From contig CAZWIZ010000001.1 of NCBI GenBank assembly GCA_964634385.1, positions 100,721 to 164,720 on the forward strand: 64,000 bases of DNA, read 5' to 3'. The notes under the pieces are model-generated. The model was given only the letters and a program-made list of their open reading frames with translations. It was not told the origin of the DNA and did no database searches. Positions 1 to 8,741 of this stretch are shown here, piece after piece (the first letter of the stretch is position 1; the number at the start of each line of letters is the position of its first letter). Origin of the DNA: JAFGXW01 sp964634385 (GTDB taxonomy: Bacteria > Bacillota_I > Bacilli_A > Izemoplasmatales > Izemoplasmataceae). The translations under genes and the position numbers were made by a program.

Positions 1-332
1 TTCTCAGCCACTACAACAGTAGTATGACTAGTTCTTTTTAAGATTTGTGTTGCTCTACCTTGAGCTCTTGGTCTAAATCTTTTTAATGTAGGACCTTCTC
101 CTACAAACACTTCTTTAACATATAAGTTTTCAACATCCATATTATAATTATGTTCTGCATTAGCTACTGCTGATTTTAAAATCTTTTCAACAACTGGTGA
201 TGCAGCTCTTGGAGTTAATCTTAGTATTGCAAATGCTTCTCCGACGTCTTTACCTCTAATTAAATCGATAACTAATTTTACTTTACGAGAAGATATGCGT
301 ACCATTTTTGCTTGTGCTCTAGATTCCATCAT
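1..332 (-). CDS. rplV: 50S ribosomal protein L22, 3' end cut by window edge
   Basis: Minus-strand frame open from the window edge, starting MMESRAQAKMVRISSRK and containing VIDLIRGKDVGEA and FRPRAQGRA, all typical of bacterial L22, which lines the peptide exit tunnel. Two adjacent ATGs (332 and 329) both follow GAGGG, and the Shine-Dalgarno overlaps the rpsS stop codon, so translation is probably coupled to rpsS. The C-terminal residues lie outside the window. Its place after rpsS is the standard S10-operon order. Very sure of identity; the exact start is uncertain by one codon. Confidence 0.95.
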   Translation of the reverse strand, partial: MMESRAQAKMVRISSRKVKLVIDLIRGKDVGEAFAILRLTPRAASPVVEKILKSAVANAEHNYNMDVENLYVKEVFVGEGPTLKRFRPRAQGRATQILKRTSHTTVVVAE

Positions 333-339
333 ATTCCCT

Positions 340-621
340 CTACTTTCTTTTAGCTTTCTTATCTTTAGAAGCTTGTCCTTTAGTTGATCTAGTAGGAGCG
401 AACTCTCCTAATTTATGACCTACCATATCTTCTTGCACGTATACTGGAATATGTTCTCTCCCATTATATACAGCAATTGTATGACCTACAAATTGTGGAA
501 AAATAGTAGATCTACGTGACCAAGTTTGAATAACTTTTTTCTTTTTTTCTTCGTTTAATTTTTCAACTTTTTTCATTAAATGTTCGTCACAGAATGGACC
601 TTTTTTAATTGAACGTGCCAT
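340..621 (-). CDS. rpsS: 30S ribosomal protein S19
   Basis: 93 aa, the usual length for S19, a small-subunit head protein that contacts S13 and the A-site finger. The start MARSIKKGPFCDEHL and the core FVGHTIAVYNGREHIPVYV with KLGEFAPTR are diagnostic. A clear Shine-Dalgarno (GAGGAGG in the antisense of 625-640) precedes the ATG. It lies between rplB and rplV in the conserved S10 operon, 17 nt after rplB. Nothing unusual is visible. Confidence 0.98.
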   Translation of the reverse strand: MARSIKKGPFCDEHLMKKVEKLNEEKKKKVIQTWSRRSTIFPQFVGHTIAVYNGREHIPVYVQEDMVGHKLGEFAPTRSTKGQASKDKKAKRK

Positions 622-638
622 GAATGAGTTCCTCCTCT

Positions 639-1466
639 CTATTTCTTACGTCTAACAATCATTTTATTGCTAGCTTTATTTCTTTTTCTAGTTTTTAATC
701 CTAATGCTGGTTTACCCCAAGGTGTTACAGGGTTTTTACGACCGATTGGTTGACGCCCTTCTCCACCACCATGAGGATGGTCTACTGGGTTCATTACACT
801 ACCTCTAACAGTAGGTCTAATTCCCATATGACGTGTTCTTCCGGCTTTTCCAATATTAACTAATCCGTGGAATTCGTTTCCTACTTCACCGATAGTAGCA
901 CGACAAGTTCCTAGGATTCTTCTTACTTCACCACTTACCAATCTAACTAGTACGTATTTTTCTTCACGTCCTAAGATTTGAGCTCGTGCTCCTGCAGAGC
1001 GAACTAATTGTCCACCTTTTCCAGGGTGCAATTCAATATTATGAATTACTATCCCTACAGGGATTTTCATAATCGGTAAAGCATTACCAACTATAATATC
1101 TGCTTTTTCTCCTGATTCAATAACCATTCCTACTTTTAATCCTTTTGGAGCAATGATATATTTTTTCTCTCCATCAGCATAATGAATTAATGCGATATTA
1201 GCTGAACGATTTGGATCGTATTCAATAGTAGCTACTTTTCCAGGGATATTGTCTTTATTTCTTTTAAAGTCGATGATACGGTATTTTCTCTTAGCTCCAC
1301 CACCTTGATGACGAACTGTGATTTTACCTTGGTTGTTTCGACCTGACTTTTTATTTAATTTTGTTAAAAGAGATTTTTCAGGTATATCTGTAGTAATCTC
1401 AGCATAATCTAATTTAGTCATATGTCTTAAACCAGGTGTCGTCGGCTTATATTTCTTTAAAGCCAT
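639..1466 (-). CDS. rplB: 50S ribosomal protein L2
   Basis: 275 aa, standard length for L2, which is needed for subunit association and supports the peptidyl transferase centre. It begins MALKKYKPTTPGLRHMT. The C-terminal region carries the universally conserved NPVDHPHGGGEGR motif, whose histidine sits near the catalytic centre, and ends in a basic tail. A good AGGAGG precedes the start. It lies in the S10 operon between rplW and rpsS. Identity is certain. Confidence 0.99.
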   Translation of the reverse strand: MALKKYKPTTPGLRHMTKLDYAEITTDIPEKSLLTKLNKKSGRNNQGKITVRHQGGGAKRKYRIIDFKRNKDNIPGKVATIEYDPNRSANIALIHYADGEKKYIIAPKGLKVGMVIESGEKADIIVGNALPIMKIPVGIVIHNIELHPGKGGQLVRSAGARAQILGREEKYVLVRLVSGEVRRILGTCRATIGEVGNEFHGLVNIGKAGRTRHMGIRPTVRGSVMNPVDHPHGGGEGRQPIGRKNPVTPWGKPALGLKTRKRNKASNKMIVRRKK

Positions 1467-1488
1467 AATGATAACCTCCTATTTTTTA

Positions 1489-1773
1489 CTATGCTTCAAA
1501 CATTTCGATTTTATCGCCTTTAGCTAATTTTACAATTGCTTTAGTGACGTTTGGTTTAAAGCCCGAATGTTGTCCTACTCTTTTTAATTTAGGAGTAGTA
1601 TTAATTTTATTTACTTTCACTACTTTTACATTAAACAATTCTTCAATCGCTCTAGCAATTTGAATTTTATTAGCTTTTTTCTCAACACTAAATGTGTATT
1701 TGTTTTCATTTTCAACTAATAACATTGTTTTTTCAGTAATGATAGGGCGTTTGATAATTTCAGATGATAACAT
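1489..1773 (-). CDS. rplW: 50S ribosomal protein L23
   Basis: 94 aa. L23 binds 23S rRNA at the exit tunnel and is a docking site for trigger factor and SRP. The opening IIKRPIITEKTM and the segment YTFSVEKKANKIQIARAIEELFNVKV are typical. Its start codon shares one base (1773) with the stop codon of rplD, suggesting translational coupling. It is on the short side, as in other low-GC bacteria. Very sure. Confidence 0.98.
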   Translation of the reverse strand: MLSSEIIKRPIITEKTMLLVENENKYTFSVEKKANKIQIARAIEELFNVKVVKVNKINTTPKLKRVGQHSGFKPNVTKAIVKLAKGDKIEMFEA

Positions 1774-2396
1774 TATCTAAGCACCTCCTCATATAATTTA
1801 ACAGCGTCTGCTGTCATAACTAATGTTTTATAAATCATTAATTCATATACACTAGCGTGGCTTACTGTTGTTACAGTTACACCCGGAATGTTTCTAGCTG
1901 ATAAAGCAACTACTTCATCATTGTTAGGTAAAATAACCATAACTTTACCATTAACTTTTAAACTATTTAATATTTCAACCATTCCTTTTGTTTGAATTGA
2001 TTCTAAAACTATTTTATCTAATACCATTAAACTGTCTTCTTTAAGATGAGAAGATAAAACAGATTTTAATGCTAAACGACGAACTTTTTTGTTTACTTTC
2101 ATTGAGTAATCTCTTGGTGTAGGACCAAATACAGTTCCTCCACCTACCCATACTGGTGATCTTGTTGATCCACTTCTAGCGCGTCCAGTTCCTTTTTGTT
2201 TCCAAGGTTTACGTCCACCACCACGTACTTCAGCACGAGTTTTTGTTTTATGTGTTCCTTGACGCATTGCAGCTCTTTGAGCTTTAATTACATCAAATAC
2301 AACTTGTTGGTTTGGCTCAACAGCAAAAACCGAATCACTTAATTCAATTTTTCCAATGTTTTCCCCAGTTTGATTCAACAATGCAATCTTTGGCAT
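1773..2396 (-). CDS. rplD: 50S ribosomal protein L4
   Basis: 207 aa, normal length. The tunnel-loop segment is clear: RGGGRKPWKQKGTGRARSGS followed by SPVWVGGGTVFGP. L4 is a primary 23S rRNA binder, and in some bacteria it represses its own S10 operon by binding the mRNA leader, which matters here because a structured leader precedes rpsJ. It lies between rplC and rplW, with an AGGAGG ribosome site upstream of the ATG. Confidence 0.98.
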   Translation of the reverse strand: MPKIALLNQTGENIGKIELSDSVFAVEPNQQVVFDVIKAQRAAMRQGTHKTKTRAEVRGGGRKPWKQKGTGRARSGSTRSPVWVGGGTVFGPTPRDYSMKVNKKVRRLALKSVLSSHLKEDSLMVLDKIVLESIQTKGMVEILNSLKVNGKVMVILPNNDEVVALSARNIPGVTVTTVSHASVYELMIYKTLVMTADAVKLYEEVLR

Positions 2397-2421
2397 TTTA
2401 AATCCTCCTTTCAGATAAGAA

Positions 2422-3135
2422 TTATTCTAAAGCTTCTTCAGCTGTGTTTTCTACTTGTGTTTCTTCTTTTGAAATAACGTAGTTAGCTGGGTTTAAAGGT
2501 TTAATTGCACTAGTTTTAACACCACGTTTTACTACTACAACACCTTTTTTAGGTCCAGGCACTGAACCCTTGATTAATAAAATGTTTCTTTCTAAATCAA
2601 TTTTAATAATTTCAAGATTTTGAATAGTTACTGTTTCAACTCCCATATGTCCAGGTAAATTTTTACCTTTTCTTACATGGTTTGGATCGATAGATCCCAT
2701 TGAACCAGGACGTCTGTGATAATGAGATCCATGTCCCATTGGTCCACGATGTTGATTATGACGTTTAATGTTTCCTTGGAATCCTTTACCTTTTGAAGTT
2801 CCAGTAACATCAACTATTTCGCCTTCTTCAAATATATTTACCCTAATCTCTTGACCTACTTCGAAATTACTTAACTCTGTTCCGGCAATTTCTTTTAAGT
2901 AGCGCTTAGGTTTTGAATTAGATTTTGCAAAATGTCCTAATTCTGGCTTATTTGCTAATTTAACTCTTTTGTCAACGAAGCCTAACTGTACTGCTTCGTA
3001 TCCATCATTTTCAATAGTTTTCTTTTGTAGAACAACATTTGGGTCACAACTTACAACTGTTACAGGTATTAAAATACCATCTTCGTTAAATATTTGTGTC
3101 ATCCCCACTTTTGTTCCTAAGATACCTTTGGCCAT
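2422..3135 (-). CDS. rplC: 50S ribosomal protein L3
   Basis: 237 aa. It begins MAKGILGTKVGMTQIF, the classic L3 start. The central loop FQGNIKRHNQHRGPMGHGS and the following RRPGSMG reach toward the peptidyl transferase centre. A glutamate-rich C-terminal tail (last 15 residues or so) extends beyond the usual end near residue 215; acidic tails on L3 are seen in other low-GC lineages. Second gene of the S10 operon. Confidence 0.98.
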   Translation of the reverse strand: MAKGILGTKVGMTQIFNEDGILIPVTVVSCDPNVVLQKKTIENDGYEAVQLGFVDKRVKLANKPELGHFAKSNSKPKRYLKEIAGTELSNFEVGQEIRVNIFEEGEIVDVTGTSKGKGFQGNIKRHNQHRGPMGHGSHYHRRPGSMGSIDPNHVRKGKNLPGHMGVETVTIQNLEIIKIDLERNILLIKGSVPGPKKGVVVVKRGVKTSAIKPLNPANYVISKEETQVENTAEEALE

Positions 3136-3151
3136 GAGTACACCTCCTAAT

Positions 3152-3457
3152 TTATTTTAATATAATGTCTACACCTGACGGTAAATCCAAGTGCATTAAG
3201 CTGTCGATAGTAGCCGGAGTTGGATCCGTTATATCGATAAGACGTTTATGTGTACGTCTTTCAAATTGTTCACGAGAAGTTTTGTTTACATGAACACTTC
3301 TTAAAATCGTAAAAATTTCTTTTTCTGTTGGTAATGGAATAGGGCCTGATATTTTCGCCCCCGTTTTTCTAGCTGTTTCTACGATTTTTGCTGCAGATTG
3401 ATCTAATAATCTATGATCATATGATTTCAATCTAATTCTAATTCTTTGACTTGCCAT
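3152..3457 (-). CDS. rpsJ: 30S ribosomal protein S10 (NusE)
   Basis: 101 aa, standard S10 length. It begins MASQRIRIRLKSYDHRLLDQSA and contains SGPIPLPTEK and the HVNKTSREQFERRTHKRLIDI block. S10 also serves as NusE in transcription antitermination. It is the first gene of the S10 operon, behind a strong AAAGGAGG ribosome site, a folded leader of about 130 nt and a good promoter. Identity is certain. Confidence 0.99.
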   Translation of the reverse strand: MASQRIRIRLKSYDHRLLDQSAAKIVETARKTGAKISGPIPLPTEKEIFTILRSVHVNKTSREQFERRTHKRLIDITDPTPATIDSLMHLDLPSGVDIILK

Positions 3458-3480
3458 ATTTTATTTCCTCCTTTCGCCTA

Positions 3481-3594
3481 TATTGATATATAGACTTGCT
3501 CGGTGTGAATTACCTAACACACATTACCAAGACAACGCCTCTCGGTGTGTCAGCAACCTCCCACTTCGTAGCCTGACTCTGGCGTGAGTCTTGA
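3481..3594 (-). promoter_or_regulatory. Structured 5' leader of the S10 ribosomal operon
   Basis: Between the promoter and rpsJ the minus-strand RNA can form an 11-bp closing helix (bases 3593-3581 with 3539-3528: CAAGAC/GUCUUG and ACGCC/GGCGU). Inside it a GUCAG/CUGAC hairpin caps the GC-rich segment around 3550-3575. Downstream, a GUGUG segment (about 3515-3522) can pair either with upstream ACACAC (about 3543-3550) or with downstream CACAC (about 3502-3506); the two pairings exclude each other. This looks like an autogenous ribosomal-protein regulatory leader. Which protein binds it, and the RNA family, were not determined. Confidence 0.65.
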
Positions 3595-3596
3595 CT

Positions 3597-3625
3597 ATAA
3601 TATCAAAAAAAAAGATGTTATGCAA
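3597..3625 (-). promoter_or_regulatory. Promoter of the S10 ribosomal operon
   Basis: Minus strand: -35 TTGCAT (3625-3620), 17-nt spacer containing a run of nine T, -10 TATTAT (3602-3597). The predicted start near 3592 would place the first stem of the leader at the very 5' end of the transcript. Confidence 0.75.
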
Positions 3626-3819
3626 GACATTTGTTATTTTTTTTTAAAACCTTTTATCCTTATAATATATATAGGTAAATATAACTCTTCAAAACATCTA
3701 TTTAATCCTTTATTAAACAATATTCTATTTAAATAAAAATATATTAAAATTTAAGTTAATTAATACTTTTAATTATTTATTACAATATGATAAAATGTAA
3801 ATATAAATGGGGTGAACCT

Positions 3820-4458
3820 ATGAAACTTCACGATTGCAAGTTATTTAAAAATACAAAAATAAATATTGATGAAATTAAAATATATAATTATCCTAGTAAT
3901 TACTTTTTTGCTTTAGAATCTGATATTAGCAAGGCTATCGGGATTGTTCTTGAAGGGCGTATATTAGTGAAAACTTATTCTCTTAGCGGGAATAATTTTA
4001 CACTAAACACTATTGAAACAGGAGATATTTTTGGTGATATTTTATTGTTTTCAGATGAATATAAAACATTTCCAGGAAATTTAATTACGCAAAACGAAAC
4101 AAAGATAGCTCTTATATCGAACGAAATATTTACAAAATTTTTGTTTAATGATAATATATTTCTACAAAACTTTCTAAAAATTATAAGCAATAAATCTTAC
4201 GCTCTCAATTATAAAAATAGATTACTTGGACAAGATTCAGTTAGGGATAAAATATTATTTTATTTACTTCGTCAAAAAAGAATTCAAAAAAATAATGTCA
4301 TAAAATTGAATATGACAAAAGAAGAATTAGCTAATCAATTATTTATTCAAAGACCTTCACTTAGTAGAGAGCTTATAAAAATGAAAAATGATGGTTTAAT
4401 TGATTATGATAGATATACAATTACCCTAAAAAATAAGGCTAGTTCAAAATTGAACTAA
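3820..4458 (+). CDS. CRP/FNR family transcriptional regulator
   Basis: 212 aa from the ATG at 3820, chosen because GGGGTG precedes it; the in-frame ATG at 3787 lies inside a -10-like TATGATAAAAT and would have no ribosome site. The N-terminal half is a cyclic-nucleotide-binding-type beta roll (GIVLEGRILVKT, IETGDIFGDILLF). The C-terminal winged helix has NMTKEELANQLFIQRPSLSREL. No FNR-type cysteine cluster is visible, so the signal is unlikely to be an Fe-S cluster. The gene converges on arcC with a 4-bp overlap. CRP/FNR relatives called ArcR or ArgR2 control arginine deiminase operons in other Firmicutes, so control of the adjacent operon is a reasonable inference. Confidence 0.8.
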   Translation: MKLHDCKLFKNTKINIDEIKIYNYPSNYFFALESDISKAIGIVLEGRILVKTYSLSGNNFTLNTIETGDIFGDILLFSDEYKTFPGNLITQNETKIALISNEIFTKFLFNDNIFLQNFLKIISNKSYALNYKNRLLGQDSVRDKILFYLLRQKRIQKNNVIKLNMTKEELANQLFIQRPSLSRELIKMKNDGLIDYDRYTITLKNKASSKLN

Positions 4459-4466
4459 CCTTTTAT
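4435..4466. terminator. Bidirectional terminator between the regulator gene and arcC
   Basis: Stem AAGG-TAGTTCA / TGAACTA-CCTT with a 4-nt loop and one internal mismatch, flanked by A-rich and T-rich sides. It lies within the overlapping 3' ends of the two convergent genes and can serve both. Confidence 0.7.
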
Positions 4467-5369
4467 TATTGTTCCTGCTTTTAAATTAAATGCTGCTTCA
4501 GCATTGTCCAATGATGCAATTACTGCTATTTTATTATTTTTCGCAAAAGAAATTGAAGCTTTTATCTTAGGCAACATTGATCCTTCGGCAAATTGTTTTT
4601 CTTTTATTAATTTCTCTAATCTTTCAATTGATACCTTATATAACGCTTCTTCATTATCCTTCCCAAAATTAATATATACATTATCTACTGCAGTAAGAAT
4701 AACAAGAATGTCTGCATCAATAATTTCAGCTAATTTTGCAGAGGCATTATCTTTATCGATAACAGCCGGAACCCCTTGTAATATATTATCTTTTTTTATA
4801 ACTGGAATTCCTCCCCCACCAACAGTTATAACAATATGATTGTCTTTTAATAATGTTTTAATCATTTCTTTTTCTTTGACATCTATTGGCATTGGACTAG
4901 GTACAACTCGACGATACCCTCTTCCAGAATCTTCAATCATGTTATACCCCATTGATTTTTCTAATTTATGTGCCTGTTCTAAAGAATAAAAACTTCCAAT
5001 AGGCTTTGTAGGATGATTAAATGCAGGATCATTTTCATTGACAATTACTTGCGTGACAATAGCTGCGATAGATTTATCTATTTTTTGTTTTGAAAGTTCA
5101 TTTCCTATTGAGTTTTGTAAATGATATCCAATATAACCCTGACTCATTGCTCCGCATTCAGGAAAAGGCATATTTGGTGTTGATGATGATTCTGAAAATG
5201 CTAAATTAATCATTCCAACTTGTGGTCCATTTCCATGGGCAATAACTATTTCGTGACCATCTTTAATTAATTCCACAATATGAACTGCGATATTTTTTAA
5301 TAATTCTTTTTGTTCTTCAGGATTTTTGCCTAATGCATTCCCACCTAAGCTAACTACTATTCTACTCAT
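4455..5369 (-). CDS. arcC: Carbamate kinase
   Basis: 304 aa from the ATG at 5369 (AGGTG upstream; the upstream GTG at 5378 is less likely). Makes ATP from carbamoyl phosphate and ADP, the energy-yielding step of the arginine deiminase pathway. The N-terminal phosphate-binding VSLGGNALG, the HGNGPQVG motif, RRVVPSPMP and the VGGGGIPV segment are those of ArcC. It is the last gene of the arginine/ornithine operon, and its start overlaps the arcB stop by 8 nt (ATGAGTAG). Confidence 0.96.
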   Translation of the reverse strand: MSRIVVSLGGNALGKNPEEQKELLKNIAVHIVELIKDGHEIVIAHGNGPQVGMINLAFSESSSTPNMPFPECGAMSQGYIGYHLQNSIGNELSKQKIDKSIAAIVTQVIVNENDPAFNHPTKPIGSFYSLEQAHKLEKSMGYNMIEDSGRGYRRVVPSPMPIDVKEKEMIKTLLKDNHIVITVGGGGIPVIKKDNILQGVPAVIDKDNASAKLAEIIDADILVILTAVDNVYINFGKDNEEALYKVSIERLEKLIKEKQFAEGSMLPKIKASISFAKNNKIAVIASLDNAEAAFNLKAGTIIKG

Positions 5370-6381
5370 TTTCTTCACCTAAAGTAGCTAACATAATTGC
5401 CTTTATAGTATGCATTCTATTTTCAGCTTCTTGAAAAACCACAGAATATTTCGATTCAATAACCTCATCAGTAACTTCCATTTCACCATTTTTAACACGT
5501 GGAAATTTTTCACCAAACTGTTCTGAAATAGACGATCCAACTTCAGTTTCTTTATCATGAAATGCTGGTAAACAATGCATGAAAATTGCAGTTGATTTTG
5601 CATTTTTCATTAATTCCATATCTACTTGATAATTATTTAACTGTTCAATACGAGTATTCCAAACTTCTTTTGGTTCTCCCATAGATACCCAAACATCGGT
5701 ATATATAACATCAACATTTTTTGTACCTTCCATTTTATCTTCAGTAAATCTAATAGTTGCTCCTGTAGTTTTTGAAATTTCTAAACATGTATCAATTAAT
5801 TCTTGTTTTGGCCACAATTCTTTAGGTGCAACGCCTACAAAATTAAGCCCTAACTTTGCTGAACCAATCATTAGACTATTTCCCATATTATTTCTAGAAT
5901 CACCAATATACGCAAAATTAATTCCTTTTAAATATCCGAATTTTTCTTTTATCGTTAAAAAATCAGCAAGAATTTGAGTTGGATGATATTCATCAGTTAA
6001 TCCATTCCATACGGGGACTCCTGAATATTTAGCTAATGATTCTACATCTTTTTGCTTGTATCCTCTAAATTCTATTCCATCATACATTCTTCCTAAAACT
6101 CTAGCAGTATCTTTTACTGATTCTTTTTTATTCATTTGAGATCCACTAGGTCCTAAAAATGTTACTCCCATTCCTAAATCAAGTGCTCCAACTTCAAATG
6201 CACAACGTGTTCTTGTTGAATCTTTTTGAAATAAAAGAACTATATTTTTATTAGATAAATGTTTATGAGAAATACCCTCATATTTCTCAGTTTTTAAATG
6301 TGATGATAAATCAAGTAAATAATTAATTTCTTCAGGTGTGTAATCTAATAATGTAATAAAATTTCTTGTTTTTAAATTCAT
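5362..6381 (-). CDS. arcB: Ornithine carbamoyltransferase, catabolic
   Basis: 339 aa from the ATG at 6381, preceded by GAGGAG; the upstream TTG at 6396 overlaps that ribosome site. It carries the carbamoyl-phosphate site STRTRCAFE, the HPTQ-type motif (YHPTQILADF) and the ornithine-binding HCLPAFHD. In this context it runs in the catabolic direction: citrulline plus phosphate to ornithine plus carbamoyl phosphate. The product feeds both ArcC (ATP) and the ornithine-oxidizing enzymes encoded upstream in the same operon. Length matches catabolic ArcB. Confidence 0.96.
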   Translation of the reverse strand: MNLKTRNFITLLDYTPEEINYLLDLSSHLKTEKYEGISHKHLSNKNIVLLFQKDSTRTRCAFEVGALDLGMGVTFLGPSGSQMNKKESVKDTARVLGRMYDGIEFRGYKQKDVESLAKYSGVPVWNGLTDEYHPTQILADFLTIKEKFGYLKGINFAYIGDSRNNMGNSLMIGSAKLGLNFVGVAPKELWPKQELIDTCLEISKTTGATIRFTEDKMEGTKNVDVIYTDVWVSMGEPKEVWNTRIEQLNNYQVDMELMKNAKSTAIFMHCLPAFHDKETEVGSSISEQFGEKFPRVKNGEMEVTDEVIESKYSVVFQEAENRMHTIKAIMLATLGEENE

Positions 6382-6397
6382 GTATTTTCTCCTCAAA

Positions 6398-7612
6398 TTA
6401 TATTTTTTCTCTTTCTAAAGGCATACTCATACAACGAGGTCCACCTCTACCACGGGATAATTCACTTGAAGGAATTTCAAGGACTTTTATACCCTGTTCT
6501 CTTAAAATTTTATTTGTTACATGGTTTCGCGAATAGACAACAACAACTCCAGGGGCAATAGCTAATGTGTTTGCTCCATCATTCCATTGTTCCCGACCAC
6601 TAGTGATTTTATCACTTCCACCACAATTAACAAGTTTTATTGGACGTTTAAGATGTTTCTCTAATATTTTTTCCATTGTTAAAGCAACTTTTGTAGCTTT
6701 CATTTCCCCATTATCATTTATTATTTCAAAAATAGTTAGATTATCTTTTATACCAGGATGTATAGTGAATACTCCGTAATCTATTTGAGTAAAAACTGTA
6801 TCTAAATGCATAAAAGCTCTCGTTTTGGGAATATTAAAAGCTAATATTGTTTTAAATGAAGTATTATCTTTAAATAATTTTTCTGCTAGTTTTTCTATTG
6901 CTCTGGGATCAGTTCTTTTAGATATTCCAATTGCTAATGTATCTTTACTAAGAACAAGAATATCTCCACCTTCACTATTATAACGATTATTTCTATTTAT
7001 ATAAAAAGGTATATCTTCATTTTCAAAAAGAGGATGATATTTAAATAAATACTCACTAAAAATAGTTTCTCTTTGTCTTGTATCTGTAAACATATTATTT
7101 ATCGCTACACCATTGCCAATACTTGCGAATGGATCTCTTTGAAATAAAATATTGGGCATTGGGTCTGTATAAAATGGATATTCATTTTCAAGCATATCCA
7201 TTATTGAATTACGATGTTTTACAGTAACTTCCTTTGTTCTAATTCCTTCTATCATTTTTTCTACTAAAGATTCATTATTAAGATTTATTAAATACTCATA
7301 CATAGCTGTCTTAACAGACTTGGATTGTATTAAGGATTCTTCGATAAACTGATTGATGAAATTAGAAATAACTTCTGGATGGTGATTTAAAGCTTCAATA
7401 ACCATATCTTTAATGTATAATACTCTTACTCCATTTTCCCTTAAAACTTTTGCAAATTCATCATGCTCTTCTTGAGCAACTTTTAAATATGGGATATCAT
7501 CAAAAAGAAGTCTTTCTAATAAATCTGGAGTTAAATTTTCTAATTCTTTTCCAGGCCTATGTAATAATACAGTTTTTAGTTTTCCTATTTCTGAAAATAC
7601 GTTGATTTTCAT
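6398..7612 (-). CDS. arcA: Arginine deiminase
   Basis: 404 aa from the ATG at 7612, which has GAGGAG 7 nt upstream; an in-frame ATG at 7627 overlaps that ribosome site. Hydrolyses arginine to citrulline and ammonia in the cytoplasm. Visible landmarks are the N-terminal GKLKTVLLHRPGKEL, the FQRDPF segment, EGGDILVL, FMHLDTVF and the C-terminal RGRGGPRCMSMP with the catalytic cysteine. It precedes arcB by 16 nt and follows alr. This is the entry enzyme of the operon's arginine branch. Confidence 0.97.
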   Translation of the reverse strand: MKINVFSEIGKLKTVLLHRPGKELENLTPDLLERLLFDDIPYLKVAQEEHDEFAKVLRENGVRVLYIKDMVIEALNHHPEVISNFINQFIEESLIQSKSVKTAMYEYLINLNNESLVEKMIEGIRTKEVTVKHRNSIMDMLENEYPFYTDPMPNILFQRDPFASIGNGVAINNMFTDTRQRETIFSEYLFKYHPLFENEDIPFYINRNNRYNSEGGDILVLSKDTLAIGISKRTDPRAIEKLAEKLFKDNTSFKTILAFNIPKTRAFMHLDTVFTQIDYGVFTIHPGIKDNLTIFEIINDNGEMKATKVALTMEKILEKHLKRPIKLVNCGGSDKITSGREQWNDGANTLAIAPGVVVVYSRNHVTNKILREQGIKVLEIPSSELSRGRGGPRCMSMPLEREKI

Positions 7613-7664
7613 AAAATCACTCCTCATATAATATTTGTATATTATTTATATAACTTGATATATA

Positions 7665-8741
7665 TTATTTGATATATATTTTTGGTACTCTATCCTTGAT
7701 TTGACAAATGATTTCATAATTAATTGTTTGTAATCTCTTCGCTACTTCATCAATTGAAACTATACCGCCAAACATAATCACTTTATCATTTTTTGTTACT
7801 GATTCATCAATTTTAATAAACATTTGATCCATACAAATTCTACCTATAATACTATATCGTTTTCCTTTTATTTCTACTTCTCCACCTTGATTTCGTCGTA
7901 TAAATCCGTCAGCATATCCAATTGGTAAAATACCGATTAATTCTTTTCTTTTAGTTTTATATGTAGCGCCATAACCAACTGTTTCTCCTGCTTGGAGTTC
8001 TTTAATTTCTGAAATATAAGTAACCAGACTAAATGTATTTCTTAAAAACTTAGTTTCTTCATCTAATGTTAACCCATATAAACTAATACCAAGACGAGCA
8101 TGAGTTGTAAAATCTATTTGAGATTCATATTTTATTGTAGAACTAGAATTAGATACATGAACCATTTCAAAATCATAATCTAATTGTGTAATTATGTTAG
8201 AAAACTTTAAAAGTTGTTGATCATAAATATCTTTGTCTCCATCTGCGGTCGCAAAATGAGTGTAAATGCCTTGTAGGTTAATATATTTATTATTTTTTAA
8301 CATATTAAAAGAGTGTAATATGTCATCATTAGACTTAAATCCAAGTCTGTTCATTCCAGTATCAATTTTTAAATGAACAGTAATAGGGAAATTAAGATTG
8401 TTCAAATCAATTAATTGATCAAAATTACTAATAGTAATTGTAAGGTTATTCTTCGAAGCAATTTCAAATTGATCCTTTTGAACAACACCCATAATTAAAA
8501 TATTTATATTTTTAAATTTATTTCGTAATTCAAGTGCTTCTTCAAGTAAAGATACAGCATAATAATCAATATTTTTATGAATAAGATACCTTACAACTTC
8601 AATAGCTCCATGTCCATAAGCATTTGCTTTAACAACAGGTATAACTTTTTTATTTTTAACTAATAAAGCGATATTTTTATAATTAATATAAAGATTTTTA
8701 AGATTTATTTCAGCATAGGTTTTTCTATAGATATTATTCAT
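7665..8741 (-). CDS. alr: Alanine racemase (fold type III, PLP)
   Basis: 358 aa, normal Alr length. The PLP lysine motif VVKANAYGHG lies near residue 38, and GMNRLGF, HARLGISLYG, VGYGATY, GYADGF and CMDQMF follow in the order typical of Alr. It is embedded in the ornithine-degradation operon, overlapping the orr stop by 8 nt (ATGAATAA). The 2-amino-4-oxopentanoate thiolase encoded upstream releases D-alanine, so the likely job here is D-alanine to L-alanine conversion for catabolism rather than, or in addition to, supplying D-alanine for peptidoglycan. That role is inferred from context. Confidence 0.9.
   Translation of the reverse strand: MNNIYRKTYAEINLKNLYINYKNIALLVKNKKVIPVVKANAYGHGAIEVVRYLIHKNIDYYAVSLLEEALELRNKFKNINILIMGVVQKDQFEIASKNNLTITISNFDQLIDLNNLNFPITVHLKIDTGMNRLGFKSNDDILHSFNMLKNNKYINLQGIYTHFATADGDKDIYDQQLLKFSNIITQLDYDFEMVHVSNSSSTIKYESQIDFTTHARLGISLYGLTLDEETKFLRNTFSLVTYISEIKELQAGETVGYGATYKTKRKELIGILPIGYADGFIRRNQGGEVEIKGKRYSIIGRICMDQMFIKIDESVTKNDKVIMFGGIVSIDEVAKRLQTINYEIICQIKDRVPKIYIK

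Noticed and set aside
2969..3160. Plus-strand frame opposite rplC
   Set aside because: Shadow of the L3 coding sequence; no start signal.
5403..5603. Second minus-strand frame within arcB
   Set aside because: Out-of-frame shadow of arcB, which is clearly intact.
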